Part shown: positions 36,928 to 46,841 of the stretch, in pieces | How positions within the stretch are numbered: position 1 is the stretch's first letter | How the letters are laid out: every line of letters starts with the position of its first letter | Assembly (NCBI RefSeq): GCF_000517085.1 | Contig: NZ_KI912107.1 | Coordinates: forward strand, 8,425-72,424 | Length of the DNA stretch: 64,000 bases | Direction: 5' to 3' | From: Saccharicrinis fermentans DSM 9555 = JCM 21142 | GTDB lineage: Bacteria; Bacteroidota; Bacteroidia; Bacteroidales; Marinilabiliaceae | The notes under the pieces: model-generated | The model's input: only the letters and a program-made list of their open reading frames with translations | Database searches by the model: none | Told to the model about the DNA's origin: nothing | Made by a program: the position numbers and the translations under genes

Positions 36928-36938
36928 GAACAATGTTC
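36928..36938. promoter_or_regulatory. Candidate TetR operator upstream of the TonB receptor
   Basis: GAACAATGTTC is the same palindrome as before tetR (GAACATTGTTC on the plus strand there). A second half-site, TTGTTCACTA, follows at 36943-36952 and also matches the flank of the tetR site (TTGTTCACTA at 23510). It lies in the promoter zone of the receptor gene. Confidence 0.6.
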
Positions 36939-37492
36939 CGATTTGTTCACTATGTATTTGATATTCAGGCGGTAAAGAAATTAAATATAGCAAATGGATA
37001 CAATCCCCATAAATAATGAATCACCAAACTTAAGATCATAATAAAAAGGGATTTTGTTTTAAATATATTTTTAAGGTATTAATCCGTTTGAAGAAGGACT
37101 CTTAAAAGCTCCCAGAAAAAAAGTAAGCCTAATATTAGCATTAGTCTAACCTAAAGAGGAAACAATTTTGTGGGAATTTTTATAGTGCTTAGTATTTACT
37201 TGATTTGTACTTTTTTTGTCAATACTTCGTTAAACTTTTAAGGGCAATAGTGCCATAATATAACAGTTCGCTCGCCTTCATTTTATTTTTAGGCAAGAGT
37301 GGGTTAATGCCGAACTTATCAAAAAAGGAATTCAATTGTAAGGCATTGTGGTTTATTGTTTAGATGTCCGTCATCGAAAATGATCTTTTTAGCTCTTTAG
37401 GTATAATTAACCAAAGGGTAATCTTGGCAAGATAGATAGATGGCTGTCAGTGAGGTGTTAAAGTGAAAATCTAATTTATTTCTGCTTCTGGC

Positions 37493-37693
37493 CTAATAAT
37501 TATTTAAGCCTATATACTGCGCTTTAAGGATATGGAGTATACTAAGCCACCATGGATTACAGCCTCCTGCTTTTTGATACAATCTCAAAGTGTCTCGATC
37601 TATATTGTTGTTATCGGTTTTTCCGTTGTATTTTCTGTCTTCTGCGCTTACTTGTTGGTTCACCTTGATGCAGATATCGTAAATTAACATCAT
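37493..37693 (-). CDS. Doubtful small protein containing the 40-bp repeat
   Basis: 66 residues, MMLIYDICIKVNQQV...RKYNGKTDNNNID...RLYQKAGGCNPWWLSILHIL. No family is recognised. The frame through the 40-bp repeat is the same as at the other copy, where RKYNGKTDNNNID is followed by a stop eight codons on. It may be a tail of a mobile-element gene and not a free-standing one. Confidence 0.25.
   Translation of the reverse strand: MMLIYDICIKVNQQVSAEDRKYNGKTDNNNIDRDTLRLYQKAGGCNPWWLSILHILKAQYIGLNNY
37599..37638. repeat. 40-bp exact direct repeat, copy 2
   Basis: Identical to 3274-3313, same orientation, 34.3 kb apart. Flanking bases on both sides differ. Confidence 0.85.
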
Positions 37694-38149
37694 TCTTTAG
37701 CCTACTAATTAAGTGTATATCGGTATACCAGTCCGAGAGAGATTGCTCTTTACCGGCCATTGTCTGGACAGGCCCTCAATGAAAAGTCGTATGGTTGTCA
37801 ATGTCAATTAGCGTCCTCTACAATTTCAAGCTCCATTGGACACGATTGACGCAACCAGATCAAAAATAGACGGTGTTAGGTGTGAGTTTACCTGATTTTC
37901 TAATAGCTGAAGGATCAACAGTAGTCGATGAAATCACAGGTAAAGTAGAGGGTATAATTGATTTGAGAATCTTCATTTAACCACCTTTGGCAGCTTACTT
38001 CCCCTTGCTTTTAGGGCAAAGGGAAGAGCTAGTAGTATTTCACTTGTGGTTTTGAGCTGATCTTTAAATATTTCACATTTACGAATACGGTCTATATAAT
38101 AGAAGCAACTCGTATTCAGGTAATAAAATACTTTCAATTTCTAACAACT

Positions 38150-40579
38150 TTACTTATTTACCATAATAGCCTTATAAAGTAAAGCGTAATGTGCTTTGTT
38201 AGCACCTTTCATATTTTTTTTTACAATTTTTTCAGCTTTTTCAAGCTCGGTTAATGACGCCATTATTACAAAATGATCTACATAATTTATCTTAGCTGCA
38301 TTACCAATTGTAAGGGCATCATGGCCATTAAAGTTATTGGTAAATAAATTATCCGATTCAGTTGGTTTTAGGTGATGTTTTGATGAATAGGTCATACTTA
38401 TTAAATTATGCACATAAGCCTGTTGAAGTATCATTTCAATCTCAGTTAGCTTTCCGTCATCATTAAAAGCCCAAACCATATCACTTAAATCGCTTAAATA
38501 TTCCTCAGAGGAATATACAGGGCGGTTGGTTTCGATACGCTGAAAAAAGAATCCGCTCATCATCTTATCAAAAGCACTTACAATTTGTTTGTAATAATCG
38601 TTACGCAATGAGCCTAAGCGGTCTTCAATTTCTTTATTCTGAATCCACTCACTAGTTGTTAATTCGCTTATGATCCACTTAATAGCTTCTTTTTGTTTGG
38701 CTTTAGATACAGGTGTAAATAGCGGAATGTCCTGACCTTCTACACCAAAATACTGGTAAGCGCCACCAATGTACGACATACAGTGTTCCATATACCGGTT
38801 GTATTGCGAAGTTACTTCTTTATATATCTGTCGCAGATAATCGTATTCCTGATTAGGTTCAGTACACCATTCAATTAAATGGCTCATAATGAATTTCAGG
38901 TTTTTGATACCGTAGGTTCCTGCTTTTACAGCATCATCTCCCAAGGCCTCGGCTTGGGAAGCAGGATCACCTGAAATGCCCATGGCAAACTGAGGGGTAA
39001 AACGGTACATTGGATCATTAGCTTTCTCTAAAAACCAACTGTTTAAAATTTCAAATTCATCATTAGGATTTTTTATATCAGGAAGCCACTGGTAACCATA
39101 TTTAATGGCAAAAATATCGAATATACCTACAGGGGGAGGGGTTAATTCAACACCTTTATCTTCTGGTTGTGCAATGTAATTATAACGTGCATAATCCATG
39201 ATAGATGGTGTGGTTCCGTACTTTTTAGTAAATGTTACCGAACGTAAGGAATCCACTGGATAGGCATACGATGCGCGCATATTATGCTCAAAACCTAAGG
39301 TGTGCCCCATTTCGTGTGACGCAGCATAACGAATCAAACGCCCCATTAACTCGTCCGAGAATGTTTTTTGTCTGGCTTCTTCTTCCACCTGTCCACATTG
39401 CACCAAGCGCCAGTCGTGTAATTTCTCTATCACATCACCAAACCAAATAATATCTCCTTTTATAATTTCTCCAGAGCGAGGATCGATCCATCGTGTTCCC
39501 TGCGCATTAACGGTGGTATTAGGTACATAACGAAAAGTGGTATTGATCAAGTTATCTGGATTAAATTCAGGATCGTCTGGAAATATTTCTGCAACAATAG
39601 CATTTTTAAAGCCAATAGCTTCAAAAGCCATTTGCCAGTCTTCGATACCTTGTTTTACATATTTTTGCCATCGTTTAGGCAAACCATTATCAATATATAC
39701 CACAATAGGCTTTTGGGGTTCTACTATTTTTCCTGCTAAGTAGGCCTCAATATCTTCCTTTTTAGGCTCCATTCTATACCGATGGATATAAGATTCATTT
39801 CTGGATGTTGTGCTCTTATCGTCAAAATAGGTTTTACTTCCAGAAAAATAATTGATTCTACGATCGTCCAAACGAGGCATCATAGGCTCCTTATCCAGTA
39901 GTACAATGGAGCGGTTCACCAAAGTACGATATGGTGTTGAGCTTGTAGTCCAGTTAAAATATGACTGAAGTTCAATGTTTTTATTGAATACCTGCACTTT
40001 AGACAGGTAGGATGCATCTTTATCTAACTTTCCTGGTTTTCCTTTGCTTTTAAAAGGCGTAACGAGGGGTAATTCTTTGGCAAAAAATTCTGTCACATCA
40101 ATTACTAAAGCACTGTCAATACCAATAGCTTTAATAGGGAAGGTCTCTAAAATGGGTGTCAGGTAGTTTCTATCGAAGGCATTTTTAATGTCCTCACATT
40201 TTTCGCCTAATTGATCTTTCACATTAGGCACTAGGAGATATACATTTTTTTTGTCGTGTGACAACTGAAACATCACAGGATTTTTACGTAATTCACCCGC
40301 ATAAGCCTTTCCGCGTGAAGGGTTGCTCACCTTAGCGATGCGCGAAGCCATCAGAAAATCACGTTTAAATATAGAATCAGGAATCTCGAAGTAAAGTTTG
40401 TCCTCACTTCTATGCACAGTAAACATACCAACTTGAGAAGTAAAGTCAGGGGTGATTACTTTTTCGTAAGGTTTAATTTTTCTGTTGGCTGACTTCTTAT
40501 CATCTTCTGCATAAGACTTTGTAATGTTGAAAAATATCAAAATTACAATAAAAGTTAGTTTTGTTATCTTTTGTATCAT
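38150..40579 (-). CDS. Zinc-dependent metalloprotease (metzincin-type, DUF5117/DUF4953 family)
   Basis: An 809-residue protein from MIQKITKLTFIVILIFF (signal peptide, cleavage near KSYAE); a longer start at 40645 is not credible. The zinc motif HEMGHTLGFEHN (near residue 420) is the HExxHxxGxxH of metzincins. Upstream segments KRWQKYVKQGIEDWQMAFEAIGFKNAIVAE and RWIDPRSGEIIKGDIIWFGD are typical of the large Bacteroidota zinc-dependent metalloproteases with DUF5117, DUF5118 and DUF4953 modules. It probably acts in the periplasm or at the surface on peptides. It ends a run with SusC, SusD and a Calx-beta lipoprotein, hinting that the SusCD pair imports peptide or protein-derived material. Confidence 0.9.
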   Translation of the reverse strand: MIQKITKLTFIVILIFFNITKSYAEDDKKSANRKIKPYEKVITPDFTSQVGMFTVHRSEDKLYFEIPDSIFKRDFLMASRIAKVSNPSRGKAYAGELRKNPVMFQLSHDKKNVYLLVPNVKDQLGEKCEDIKNAFDRNYLTPILETFPIKAIGIDSALVIDVTEFFAKELPLVTPFKSKGKPGKLDKDASYLSKVQVFNKNIELQSYFNWTTSSTPYRTLVNRSIVLLDKEPMMPRLDDRRINYFSGSKTYFDDKSTTSRNESYIHRYRMEPKKEDIEAYLAGKIVEPQKPIVVYIDNGLPKRWQKYVKQGIEDWQMAFEAIGFKNAIVAEIFPDDPEFNPDNLINTTFRYVPNTTVNAQGTRWIDPRSGEIIKGDIIWFGDVIEKLHDWRLVQCGQVEEEARQKTFSDELMGRLIRYAASHEMGHTLGFEHNMRASYAYPVDSLRSVTFTKKYGTTPSIMDYARYNYIAQPEDKGVELTPPPVGIFDIFAIKYGYQWLPDIKNPNDEFEILNSWFLEKANDPMYRFTPQFAMGISGDPASQAEALGDDAVKAGTYGIKNLKFIMSHLIEWCTEPNQEYDYLRQIYKEVTSQYNRYMEHCMSYIGGAYQYFGVEGQDIPLFTPVSKAKQKEAIKWIISELTTSEWIQNKEIEDRLGSLRNDYYKQIVSAFDKMMSGFFFQRIETNRPVYSSEEYLSDLSDMVWAFNDDGKLTEIEMILQQAYVHNLISMTYSSKHHLKPTESDNLFTNNFNGHDALTIGNAAKINYVDHFVIMASLTELEKAEKIVKKNMKGANKAHYALLYKAIMVNK

Positions 40580-40677
40580 AACTGGATTCTTTAATGCAAC
40601 TAACCGGTGTTTTGTTGCGGAAATAAAATACAAAACACCGGTCAATTATAATAACTAAATACACTATTCTGAATTTA

Positions 40678-42186
40678 CTATCTATCCGTATATTTAATCC
40701 TCAAGGTATAAGTGTTACCATCTTTCGCATAAACATACTTAGGATCAATACTTAAATCTGTATCATCACAAGTAAAAGTAATATCAATTACAATTTCTTT
40801 AGTAGCAGTATTATATGTACCAATTGATTTTGCAACTTGAATAGAAACAGGAGTTACTAATGTCGATTGAGAAATATCTCCTTGTGTAGTTCTTGAATCC
40901 TCATACCATTTATAATATGATTCATCATCAACCGTTGTTTTCTCTTTCCAGATATCCATATCAGTTTTGTAAAGCGTCAATGTTTGTTCAGGAACCACTA
41001 CGGTACCTTCTGTTAAGGAAGCATCAGTAGTAACAAAACGGAACCATCCTTTTTCAGCCTTAATTGCCGTTTTTCCATAAGTTGCCTCATTTGAGAACCA
41101 CTTTGTAAGCCCAATGTAGTCAAATGCCTGTATTTCGTAGCGCTCTTGTTCTACAATATCAATAAATCTACCTCCAAATTGCTTTTTAAAAACATTAATA
41201 ACTTCTCCCCATTGATTGTTATCGTTCGATGTTACATTAAAATAATGGTTATTCGTTAATACTTTCCATTCTTCATCTTCTGTATTGTAATAATAACGCT
41301 TTAACCAGTATGCTTCCAGGTCAGTTCTATACGCAGTAGTACTTGTTGTTTGATCAGCAAAGAAATACTCAAATTGTTCGGTAAACCAAGCGGAGAAATC
41401 AACCTGTGGATCAACTGTATTAATGTCTACAGTATTCTCTGTTGCTTTTACTGCATAATCTGTTACAATAGGTGTAGCAAATGCAAATTGCATCGTTTTA
41501 TCCATACCTACTTCGGCGGTATTCTTTATGGCTACAGTAAATTCAGCAGATACATCGCCTGCTGTAATAGTTATTGCATCATTTTCCAAACCTACTATTT
41601 CATAATCTGTACCATCTACTAAATCTCCTGTTATCACAAAAGGAATAGTTAGATCCGAGGTAAATGCTTTGCTTAAACCTACAGCTATAGTAAGCTCTTC
41701 TTCTAAATACGGGTTGGTAACAATGCTTGAGGTTGCAAAAGATACGGTAGGTGCATCAGTCGCAGGCGTAGCATTATCAGCAATCGTAATGCTAACACTT
41801 GTCTCGTCGGCTAACTGAAATACATCACCACTTCCTAAAGTAAGTATAAGCGTTTTGTTTTCTTCAATAGTTGAAACATTAATTGGTGTTACAAAGATAT
41901 TTGCAGAATTACCGTCGGCAGGGATAGTAACTGTGTTTTCAATAGCTTCGTAATTCACTCCAGAAACGGCTGTGCCGGTTATGGCAATAGGGACTTCAAA
42001 GTCAACACCTAAAGCAACATCCGTTGTTACTTTTACCAAAAGTGCAGAGGTTGCATTTTCTGCTATAGTTACTTCTTCAGCACTTATTGTTACTTTAGGT
42101 ACAATAACTACGTCATCATCATCACAGCTTGTAAAGATGATCACTGTCATTACAAACAAAATAAAATGTAAAAAAAATCTTTTCAT
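40678..42186 (-). CDS. Surface lipoprotein with Calx-beta-like repeats
   Basis: A 502-residue lipoprotein (lipobox IIFTSC, then four Asp, a surface-export pattern). Two Calx-beta-like domains follow (about 30-135, with SISAEEVTIAEN-type strands and AVSGVNYEAIENTVTIPADGNSA, and about 150-265, with DLVDGTDYEIVGLENDAITITAGD). The C-terminal 235 residues (WFTEQFEYFF...YVYAKDGNTYTLRIKYTDR) are not recognised. It lies between susD (gap 69 bp) and the metalloprotease gene, the place where SusE/SusF-type surface binding proteins usually sit, so it probably helps capture the ligand of this SusCD pair. Confidence 0.75.
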   Translation of the reverse strand: MKRFFLHFILFVMTVIIFTSCDDDDVVIVPKVTISAEEVTIAENATSALLVKVTTDVALGVDFEVPIAITGTAVSGVNYEAIENTVTIPADGNSANIFVTPINVSTIEENKTLILTLGSGDVFQLADETSVSITIADNATPATDAPTVSFATSSIVTNPYLEEELTIAVGLSKAFTSDLTIPFVITGDLVDGTDYEIVGLENDAITITAGDVSAEFTVAIKNTAEVGMDKTMQFAFATPIVTDYAVKATENTVDINTVDPQVDFSAWFTEQFEYFFADQTTSTTAYRTDLEAYWLKRYYYNTEDEEWKVLTNNHYFNVTSNDNNQWGEVINVFKKQFGGRFIDIVEQERYEIQAFDYIGLTKWFSNEATYGKTAIKAEKGWFRFVTTDASLTEGTVVVPEQTLTLYKTDMDIWKEKTTVDDESYYKWYEDSRTTQGDISQSTLVTPVSIQVAKSIGTYNTATKEIVIDITFTCDDTDLSIDPKYVYAKDGNTYTLRIKYTDR

Positions 42187-42255
42187 TGGTTTACTTTTTA
42201 AATAGGTTATTATCCCTTTTAGCCGGGATGTTTATTAATATATATTGGTTCTTTT

Positions 42256-43689
42256 TTAGTAACCTGGATTCTGAATCATTTGCTCATTATAATCTATGGC
42301 ATCTTCAGGTATAGGTAACACAAACAAGTCGCTTGGGTAATCAACATTTACATTGTACAATGCGTTACAGTCAACGCGTCGCAAATTTCTTCCCATTCTC
42401 ACAATATCAAAAAACAGGTGACCCTCGAATGCCAACTCACGTCTACGTTCATTAAACAGCTCTTCTTTAAGTGCAGAGCCTGATAGTTGAATGCTAGGAG
42501 CCTCAGGGTTGGCGCGCTTACGTATCACATCTAAATCAGCACGACATTGCACCTCATCTGAGATTGGTAGATTTAAAGAAGCCTCGGCACGGATCAAATA
42601 CATTTCTGCCAAACGAAGGATTGGTGCATAATGATCTTTTCCCCCAGTATGTTCTACCCATTTAGTGGTTAAAATCTCTCCCATTTGCTCGGCAAATAAT
42701 TGTTTCCTGACATCTCCTTCTTCATATAAATCTATTATATCATTACTGGGTTGCAGGTAAAGATATGTTCTATCATTCTGTATACCGATTCTCTTGGCTA
42801 TTGGGACTATACTACTTCTTCCTGTATAATCATAGACAAAAATATCCTCCCTACCTGGAGTATTATTTGAATAATAAGAAAGTACTTCCGAGTTATCAAT
42901 CAGCGAAACGCTACCATCTTCAATAACCTTTGTTGCATACTCAATGGCTTTATCCCAATCATTTTTATATAAGTATACACGAGCAAGCAATGCCTGAGCT
43001 GCTAATTTTGTCATATAAGCTTTGGAATAACTGGCATCTTCAATGCCTAAGGCAGTTCCTAAATTGGCTTCCGCCTCTAACAAATCAGCAATGATATTTT
43101 CATAATTATCATATAACAAATCACGAGAAACCAATTCGTCCCAGGCAATATTATTTACCATGTAAGGAATTCCTATATGTTGCGCATTAGAAGTATATGC
43201 ATACGGTTGAGCATATAATCGTGTTAGATCAAAATGAGCTAATGCACGAATAGCTTTTGCTTCTGCAACAGCTTGTACCTTTTGTGTTTCGGTAGCATCT
43301 TCTGTATACTCGATGTTTGCTATTACATTGTTGGCTGCACTAATTACAGCATAAACATGTCCGTAAATAGCTTCTGTGTAATCATCCTCTCCTTCAGCAT
43401 TGTGGCTAAACTGAAATGATGGTAAAAAATAATTGGCAAACGGATTCTCTTGCGTAATATCGTTAAATTTTAAATTGCCACCCTTGGCCTCAGTAGCTAT
43501 AAGCATTGTAAAACCGTAATAGTCCCCACTTCCCAACTCGTAATACACGCCATTTAAGGCTTCTTCAACACCGCTTATCGTAGAAAATAAGTGATTGTTG
43601 GAGATTTTTGTTTCATCATCTATGTCCAAAAAGTCGGAGCACGATGTTAAGCTTAAAACAAACAATGCTATGTATAATATATTTTTCAT
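42256..43689 (-). CDS. SusD/RagB-family nutrient-binding lipoprotein
   Basis: A 477-residue lipoprotein with lipobox LSLTSC and the typical start SDFLDIDDETKISNNHLFSTISGVEEALNGVY. TPR helices follow (AVAEAKAIRALAHFDLTRLYA; LAAQALLARVYLYKNDWDKAIEYATKVI), then the C-terminal FNERRRELAFEGHLFFDIVRMGRNL and the usual PIPEDAIDYNEQMIQNPGY ending. It forms the lid over the SusC barrel encoded 17 bp upstream. Together with the adjacent protease, a peptide ligand (RagB-like) is more likely than a glycan. Confidence 0.95.
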   Translation of the reverse strand: MKNILYIALFVLSLTSCSDFLDIDDETKISNNHLFSTISGVEEALNGVYYELGSGDYYGFTMLIATEAKGGNLKFNDITQENPFANYFLPSFQFSHNAEGEDDYTEAIYGHVYAVISAANNVIANIEYTEDATETQKVQAVAEAKAIRALAHFDLTRLYAQPYAYTSNAQHIGIPYMVNNIAWDELVSRDLLYDNYENIIADLLEAEANLGTALGIEDASYSKAYMTKLAAQALLARVYLYKNDWDKAIEYATKVIEDGSVSLIDNSEVLSYYSNNTPGREDIFVYDYTGRSSIVPIAKRIGIQNDRTYLYLQPSNDIIDLYEEGDVRKQLFAEQMGEILTTKWVEHTGGKDHYAPILRLAEMYLIRAEASLNLPISDEVQCRADLDVIRKRANPEAPSIQLSGSALKEELFNERRRELAFEGHLFFDIVRMGRNLRRVDCNALYNVNVDYPSDLFVLPIPEDAIDYNEQMIQNPGY

Positions 43690-43706
43690 CTTTTTCTTTT
43701 TAAGGA

Positions 43707-46700
43707 TTAAATTCCAAGTTTCAGTTGAAAAGCAAAGGTTCTGGATTGTGGAAATGTATAACGATATTCTGCCATTCCATTTCTATCGGCCTGCGTCCCT
43801 TCTTTGTACCAGGTATAAACATTAGATATACTAATGCCAATGGATGCATTTGCTAATTTAATAGACTTACATAATTCTCTCGAAAGGTTATAATTTAGAG
43901 ATATGGATCGTAAAGACACGTTGCTTTGATCATATAAATATCTTGAACTATTAAAAACGTATGGAATATCCTGTGCTAACCTTGGAATATCAGTAATATC
44001 TCCAGGTTCTTGCCATCTGTCCATTAGGTTTACGCTTTTATTATAGAGATACAGTGTTTTTACTTTTTCCATATCACGAGCTGCATAACTTATGAATTTT
44101 TCAGCTCCATACTCGTAAGCAATCATGAAATTGAAATTGAATCCTTTATACGAAAAGCTATTGGAGAATCCTCCATTAAAGTCTGGATTGCTTTTCCCAA
44201 TCACCACTCTCTCATTGGTATCGCTCTTTAATGTACTATAGTCTTCAGTGACCGTTCCATCTTGCATATACCATATCGGGTTACCATTATCTGGGTTTAC
44301 ACCAGCATATTTGTAACCGTACACTAAGGATGTGGATTCTCCAACTCTTAAGCCTGCACCTGAAAATTGCCCTGTTGTAAGACGCTCAGCATAAGATGTC
44401 AGTCGATCCAATCTATTCCTGTTAAAACCTATATTGAAGTTCGGTTTCCATTTTATTTCGCCTAGCTTGATATTATTGGCATCTAATGTAAATTCAACTC
44501 CATAATTGGTAAAATCGGCAGTGTTTACAGAAATTGAATTCCACCCTGTTTCTGGTGGTACATGTAAGGACAAGATTCCATCTTTGGTTTTGTTGTTATA
44601 ATACTCTATCCCCAGATTAAACCTACCTAACAGTTTAGCGGTTAAACCTAAATTAAGCTTATAAGATGTTTGCCAACCTAATGCTTCATTGGGTGCGGAA
44701 TAAGGAGTCGCTACTAATTTGCCATTATAATTGGATGAAGTATTGTAACTATATAATCCTTTGGCGGAATAGGTACCCACTTTAGCATTTCCTAATTTAC
44801 CGTATGAAGTTTTTAGTTTCAAGAAAGAGATCAATTCATTTTCTACCCAAAAGTTTTCTTTAGAAATAATCCAGGCTCCACCTATTGACGCAAAATTCTC
44901 TACCTGCTGGTCTCCTCCAAAATAAGAAGAAGCATCAGCACGATAATTAATCGACATAAAATATTTTTTGCCGAAATCATAGTTAAGTCTACCATAATAC
45001 GATCTCATGGCATTTTCACTCTCACTTGATTTTACTTCACTATCCGCATCCTCTTTAGATTGTCCAAGGAGTAGTATTTTTTCTGTTATCAAATTATTCT
45101 CATCGGCTGTTGTACTGTTGGATTCATCATGCTTTAACTGAATACCAGCCGTGGCACCTAAATTATGTTTTTTATATGCTCCTTTGTATTCAAATTGGCT
45201 ATAAGAAACCCAATTATTGTCTACACTACGTTTTTCTTTGAGGTACCCACCATCATCTGCTCCTTTGCCATTCTCTTTGGAGTAAAAGGTAAACTGTTTG
45301 GTATTTGTATAGTCTATCCCAAACAAACTTGAAGATTTAAAATTTTTAGTGATATTGACATCTAATTTTAAACTATTATTGGTGTAAAACTTTTCTGACT
45401 GATTGATATTCTGTTCTAAATCGGCTAATGGATTTGCATACGAATCCATCTTAGTGTAATTACCTTCATCATCATACACTGGTATATTGGGCTTAAAGGC
45501 ATAAGTAGCAAAACCGGCGTATTTATCTGACTTAAATGTACTGATACCCCCGTTGTATGATAGCCTTACTCCTTTGACCAATTCAGTATTCAATGACAAA
45601 CGAGAAGTGATAGCCTCCGAATCATTACCCTTAGAAGTTGTTTCGTTATCTTTATAACCAAAAGACAAACGATAAGTGGTTTTATCGGAACCTCCAGATA
45701 AACTTACGTTTGTATGATGAGACATGGCATTTTGTAGTGACAATTCTCCCCAGTCCGTATAAACATCAGTTCTGCCTACTAAATCGGCAATATCTTCATC
45801 GTTATAACCTGAATTACGATAAAATTCCGTTGATAATTCAACAAATTGGTCGGTATTTAAATACTGTACCTTATTGATAGGATTACTTATTAGAGTTTTA
45901 TGTGAAAGACTGACTCTCGTTTTACCTTTTACCCCTTTTTTAGTAGTTATTATAATAACCCCATTTGCAGCGTTGGCTCCATAAATAGCCGCAGCCGAAG
46001 CATCTTTTAGGATGGATACGGACTCAATATCCTCTGGATTAACCAATGCCATTGGATTAATTTTAATTTGCTCATCCGCAGTAGCTCCTGACACCTGATC
46101 AATATTTGGATTTAAAGCATCAATTAATGGTACCCCATCCAAAATATATAAGGGTTCACTCGATGCTGTAATATTTGTACCTAGATCAGGCAAAGAGTTA
46201 TTTCCTCGAATACGAACTTTAACAGGAGTAGTGGGATTTCCATCTTCCGATTCTAAATAAACCCCAGCCACCTGTCCTTCTAACATTTGATCTACACTAA
46301 GCGCATTACTGTACTTTAAAAGCTCGGCTGATTTTACCTGTACTACTGATCCAACAAGAGATTCGCGCGATTTTACACTGCCATAGCCAACAACAAGTGC
46401 TTCACCAAGTACATTATTTTCTGGCAGCAGTACTATATCAATGGTAGTTTTGTCTCCCACAAGTACTTCTTGGGTTTTCATACCAATAAATGTAAAAACT
46501 AAAGTTACATTTGGATCATTAGGAATCTTTACGGTATAGTTTCCTTTAATGTCTGTTATTGAACCTCTGTAAAGATCTTTTACAATAACATTAACTCCAA
46601 CCAGTTCTTCTCCTCCATCTTTACTTATAACCTTACCTTTTATGGTACGATGCTGAGCAAAAGCATTAAGCCCTGCAAAAAAAGTGAGCGAAAAGAATAG

Positions 46701-46727
46701 CAAGCACTTAAACTTAAACTGCTTCAT
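43707..46727 (-). CDS. SusC/RagA-family TonB-dependent transporter
   Basis: A 1,006-residue outer-membrane transporter. After the signal peptide (MKQFKFKCLLFFSLTFFAGLNAFAQ) come a carboxypeptidase-like domain (IKGKVISKDGGEELVGVNVIVKD...), the TonB-contact VVGYGS motif with a plug (RIRGNNSLPD..., AAIYGANAANGVIIITTKKG) and a barrel ending in FAFQLKLGI. It pairs with the SusD gene downstream and imports the ligand captured by the surface lipoproteins. The gene follows the polyferredoxin gene by 114 bp. Confidence 0.96.
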   Translation of the reverse strand: MKQFKFKCLLFFSLTFFAGLNAFAQHRTIKGKVISKDGGEELVGVNVIVKDLYRGSITDIKGNYTVKIPNDPNVTLVFTFIGMKTQEVLVGDKTTIDIVLLPENNVLGEALVVGYGSVKSRESLVGSVVQVKSAELLKYSNALSVDQMLEGQVAGVYLESEDGNPTTPVKVRIRGNNSLPDLGTNITASSEPLYILDGVPLIDALNPNIDQVSGATADEQIKINPMALVNPEDIESVSILKDASAAAIYGANAANGVIIITTKKGVKGKTRVSLSHKTLISNPINKVQYLNTDQFVELSTEFYRNSGYNDEDIADLVGRTDVYTDWGELSLQNAMSHHTNVSLSGGSDKTTYRLSFGYKDNETTSKGNDSEAITSRLSLNTELVKGVRLSYNGGISTFKSDKYAGFATYAFKPNIPVYDDEGNYTKMDSYANPLADLEQNINQSEKFYTNNSLKLDVNITKNFKSSSLFGIDYTNTKQFTFYSKENGKGADDGGYLKEKRSVDNNWVSYSQFEYKGAYKKHNLGATAGIQLKHDESNSTTADENNLITEKILLLGQSKEDADSEVKSSESENAMRSYYGRLNYDFGKKYFMSINYRADASSYFGGDQQVENFASIGGAWIISKENFWVENELISFLKLKTSYGKLGNAKVGTYSAKGLYSYNTSSNYNGKLVATPYSAPNEALGWQTSYKLNLGLTAKLLGRFNLGIEYYNNKTKDGILSLHVPPETGWNSISVNTADFTNYGVEFTLDANNIKLGEIKWKPNFNIGFNRNRLDRLTSYAERLTTGQFSGAGLRVGESTSLVYGYKYAGVNPDNGNPIWYMQDGTVTEDYSTLKSDTNERVVIGKSNPDFNGGFSNSFSYKGFNFNFMIAYEYGAEKFISYAARDMEKVKTLYLYNKSVNLMDRWQEPGDITDIPRLAQDIPYVFNSSRYLYDQSNVSLRSISLNYNLSRELCKSIKLANASIGISISNVYTWYKEGTQADRNGMAEYRYTFPQSRTFAFQLKLGI

Positions 46728-46841
46728 CCCTTAATTATTTTATCTGATTATGTCTACGAAATTATATATATATCAAACCACCAACAATCACTATAAGTGG
46801 GGAAACTTTAGTAAGCATGGTTTGAGATAAGATGGTCCTAT

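Larger units (their letters stand above)
36999..38149. other. 1.15-kb gap with debris, no intact gene seen
   Basis: Between the TonB receptor promoter and the metalloprotease stop. It holds the second copy of the 40-bp repeat (37599-37638), the doubtful small frame at 37493-37693, a plus-strand open stretch ending at about 37979 (reading LPDFLIAEGSTVVDEITGKV, without start), and a hairpin CTTCCC...GGGAAG near 38000-38028. The mixture of short open pieces suggests remains of former genes or a mobile element. Confidence 0.5.

Noticed and set aside
37700..37990. Decayed transposase in the 37-38 kb gap
   Set aside because: Short open pieces exist, but none shows a DDE, HUH or recombinase motif, so no element type can be named.
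40678..42186. Calx-beta lipoprotein as an adhesin or calcium exchanger part
   Set aside because: Position after susD and the lipoprotein signal favour a SusE/F-type surface binding role; there is no exchanger membrane domain.
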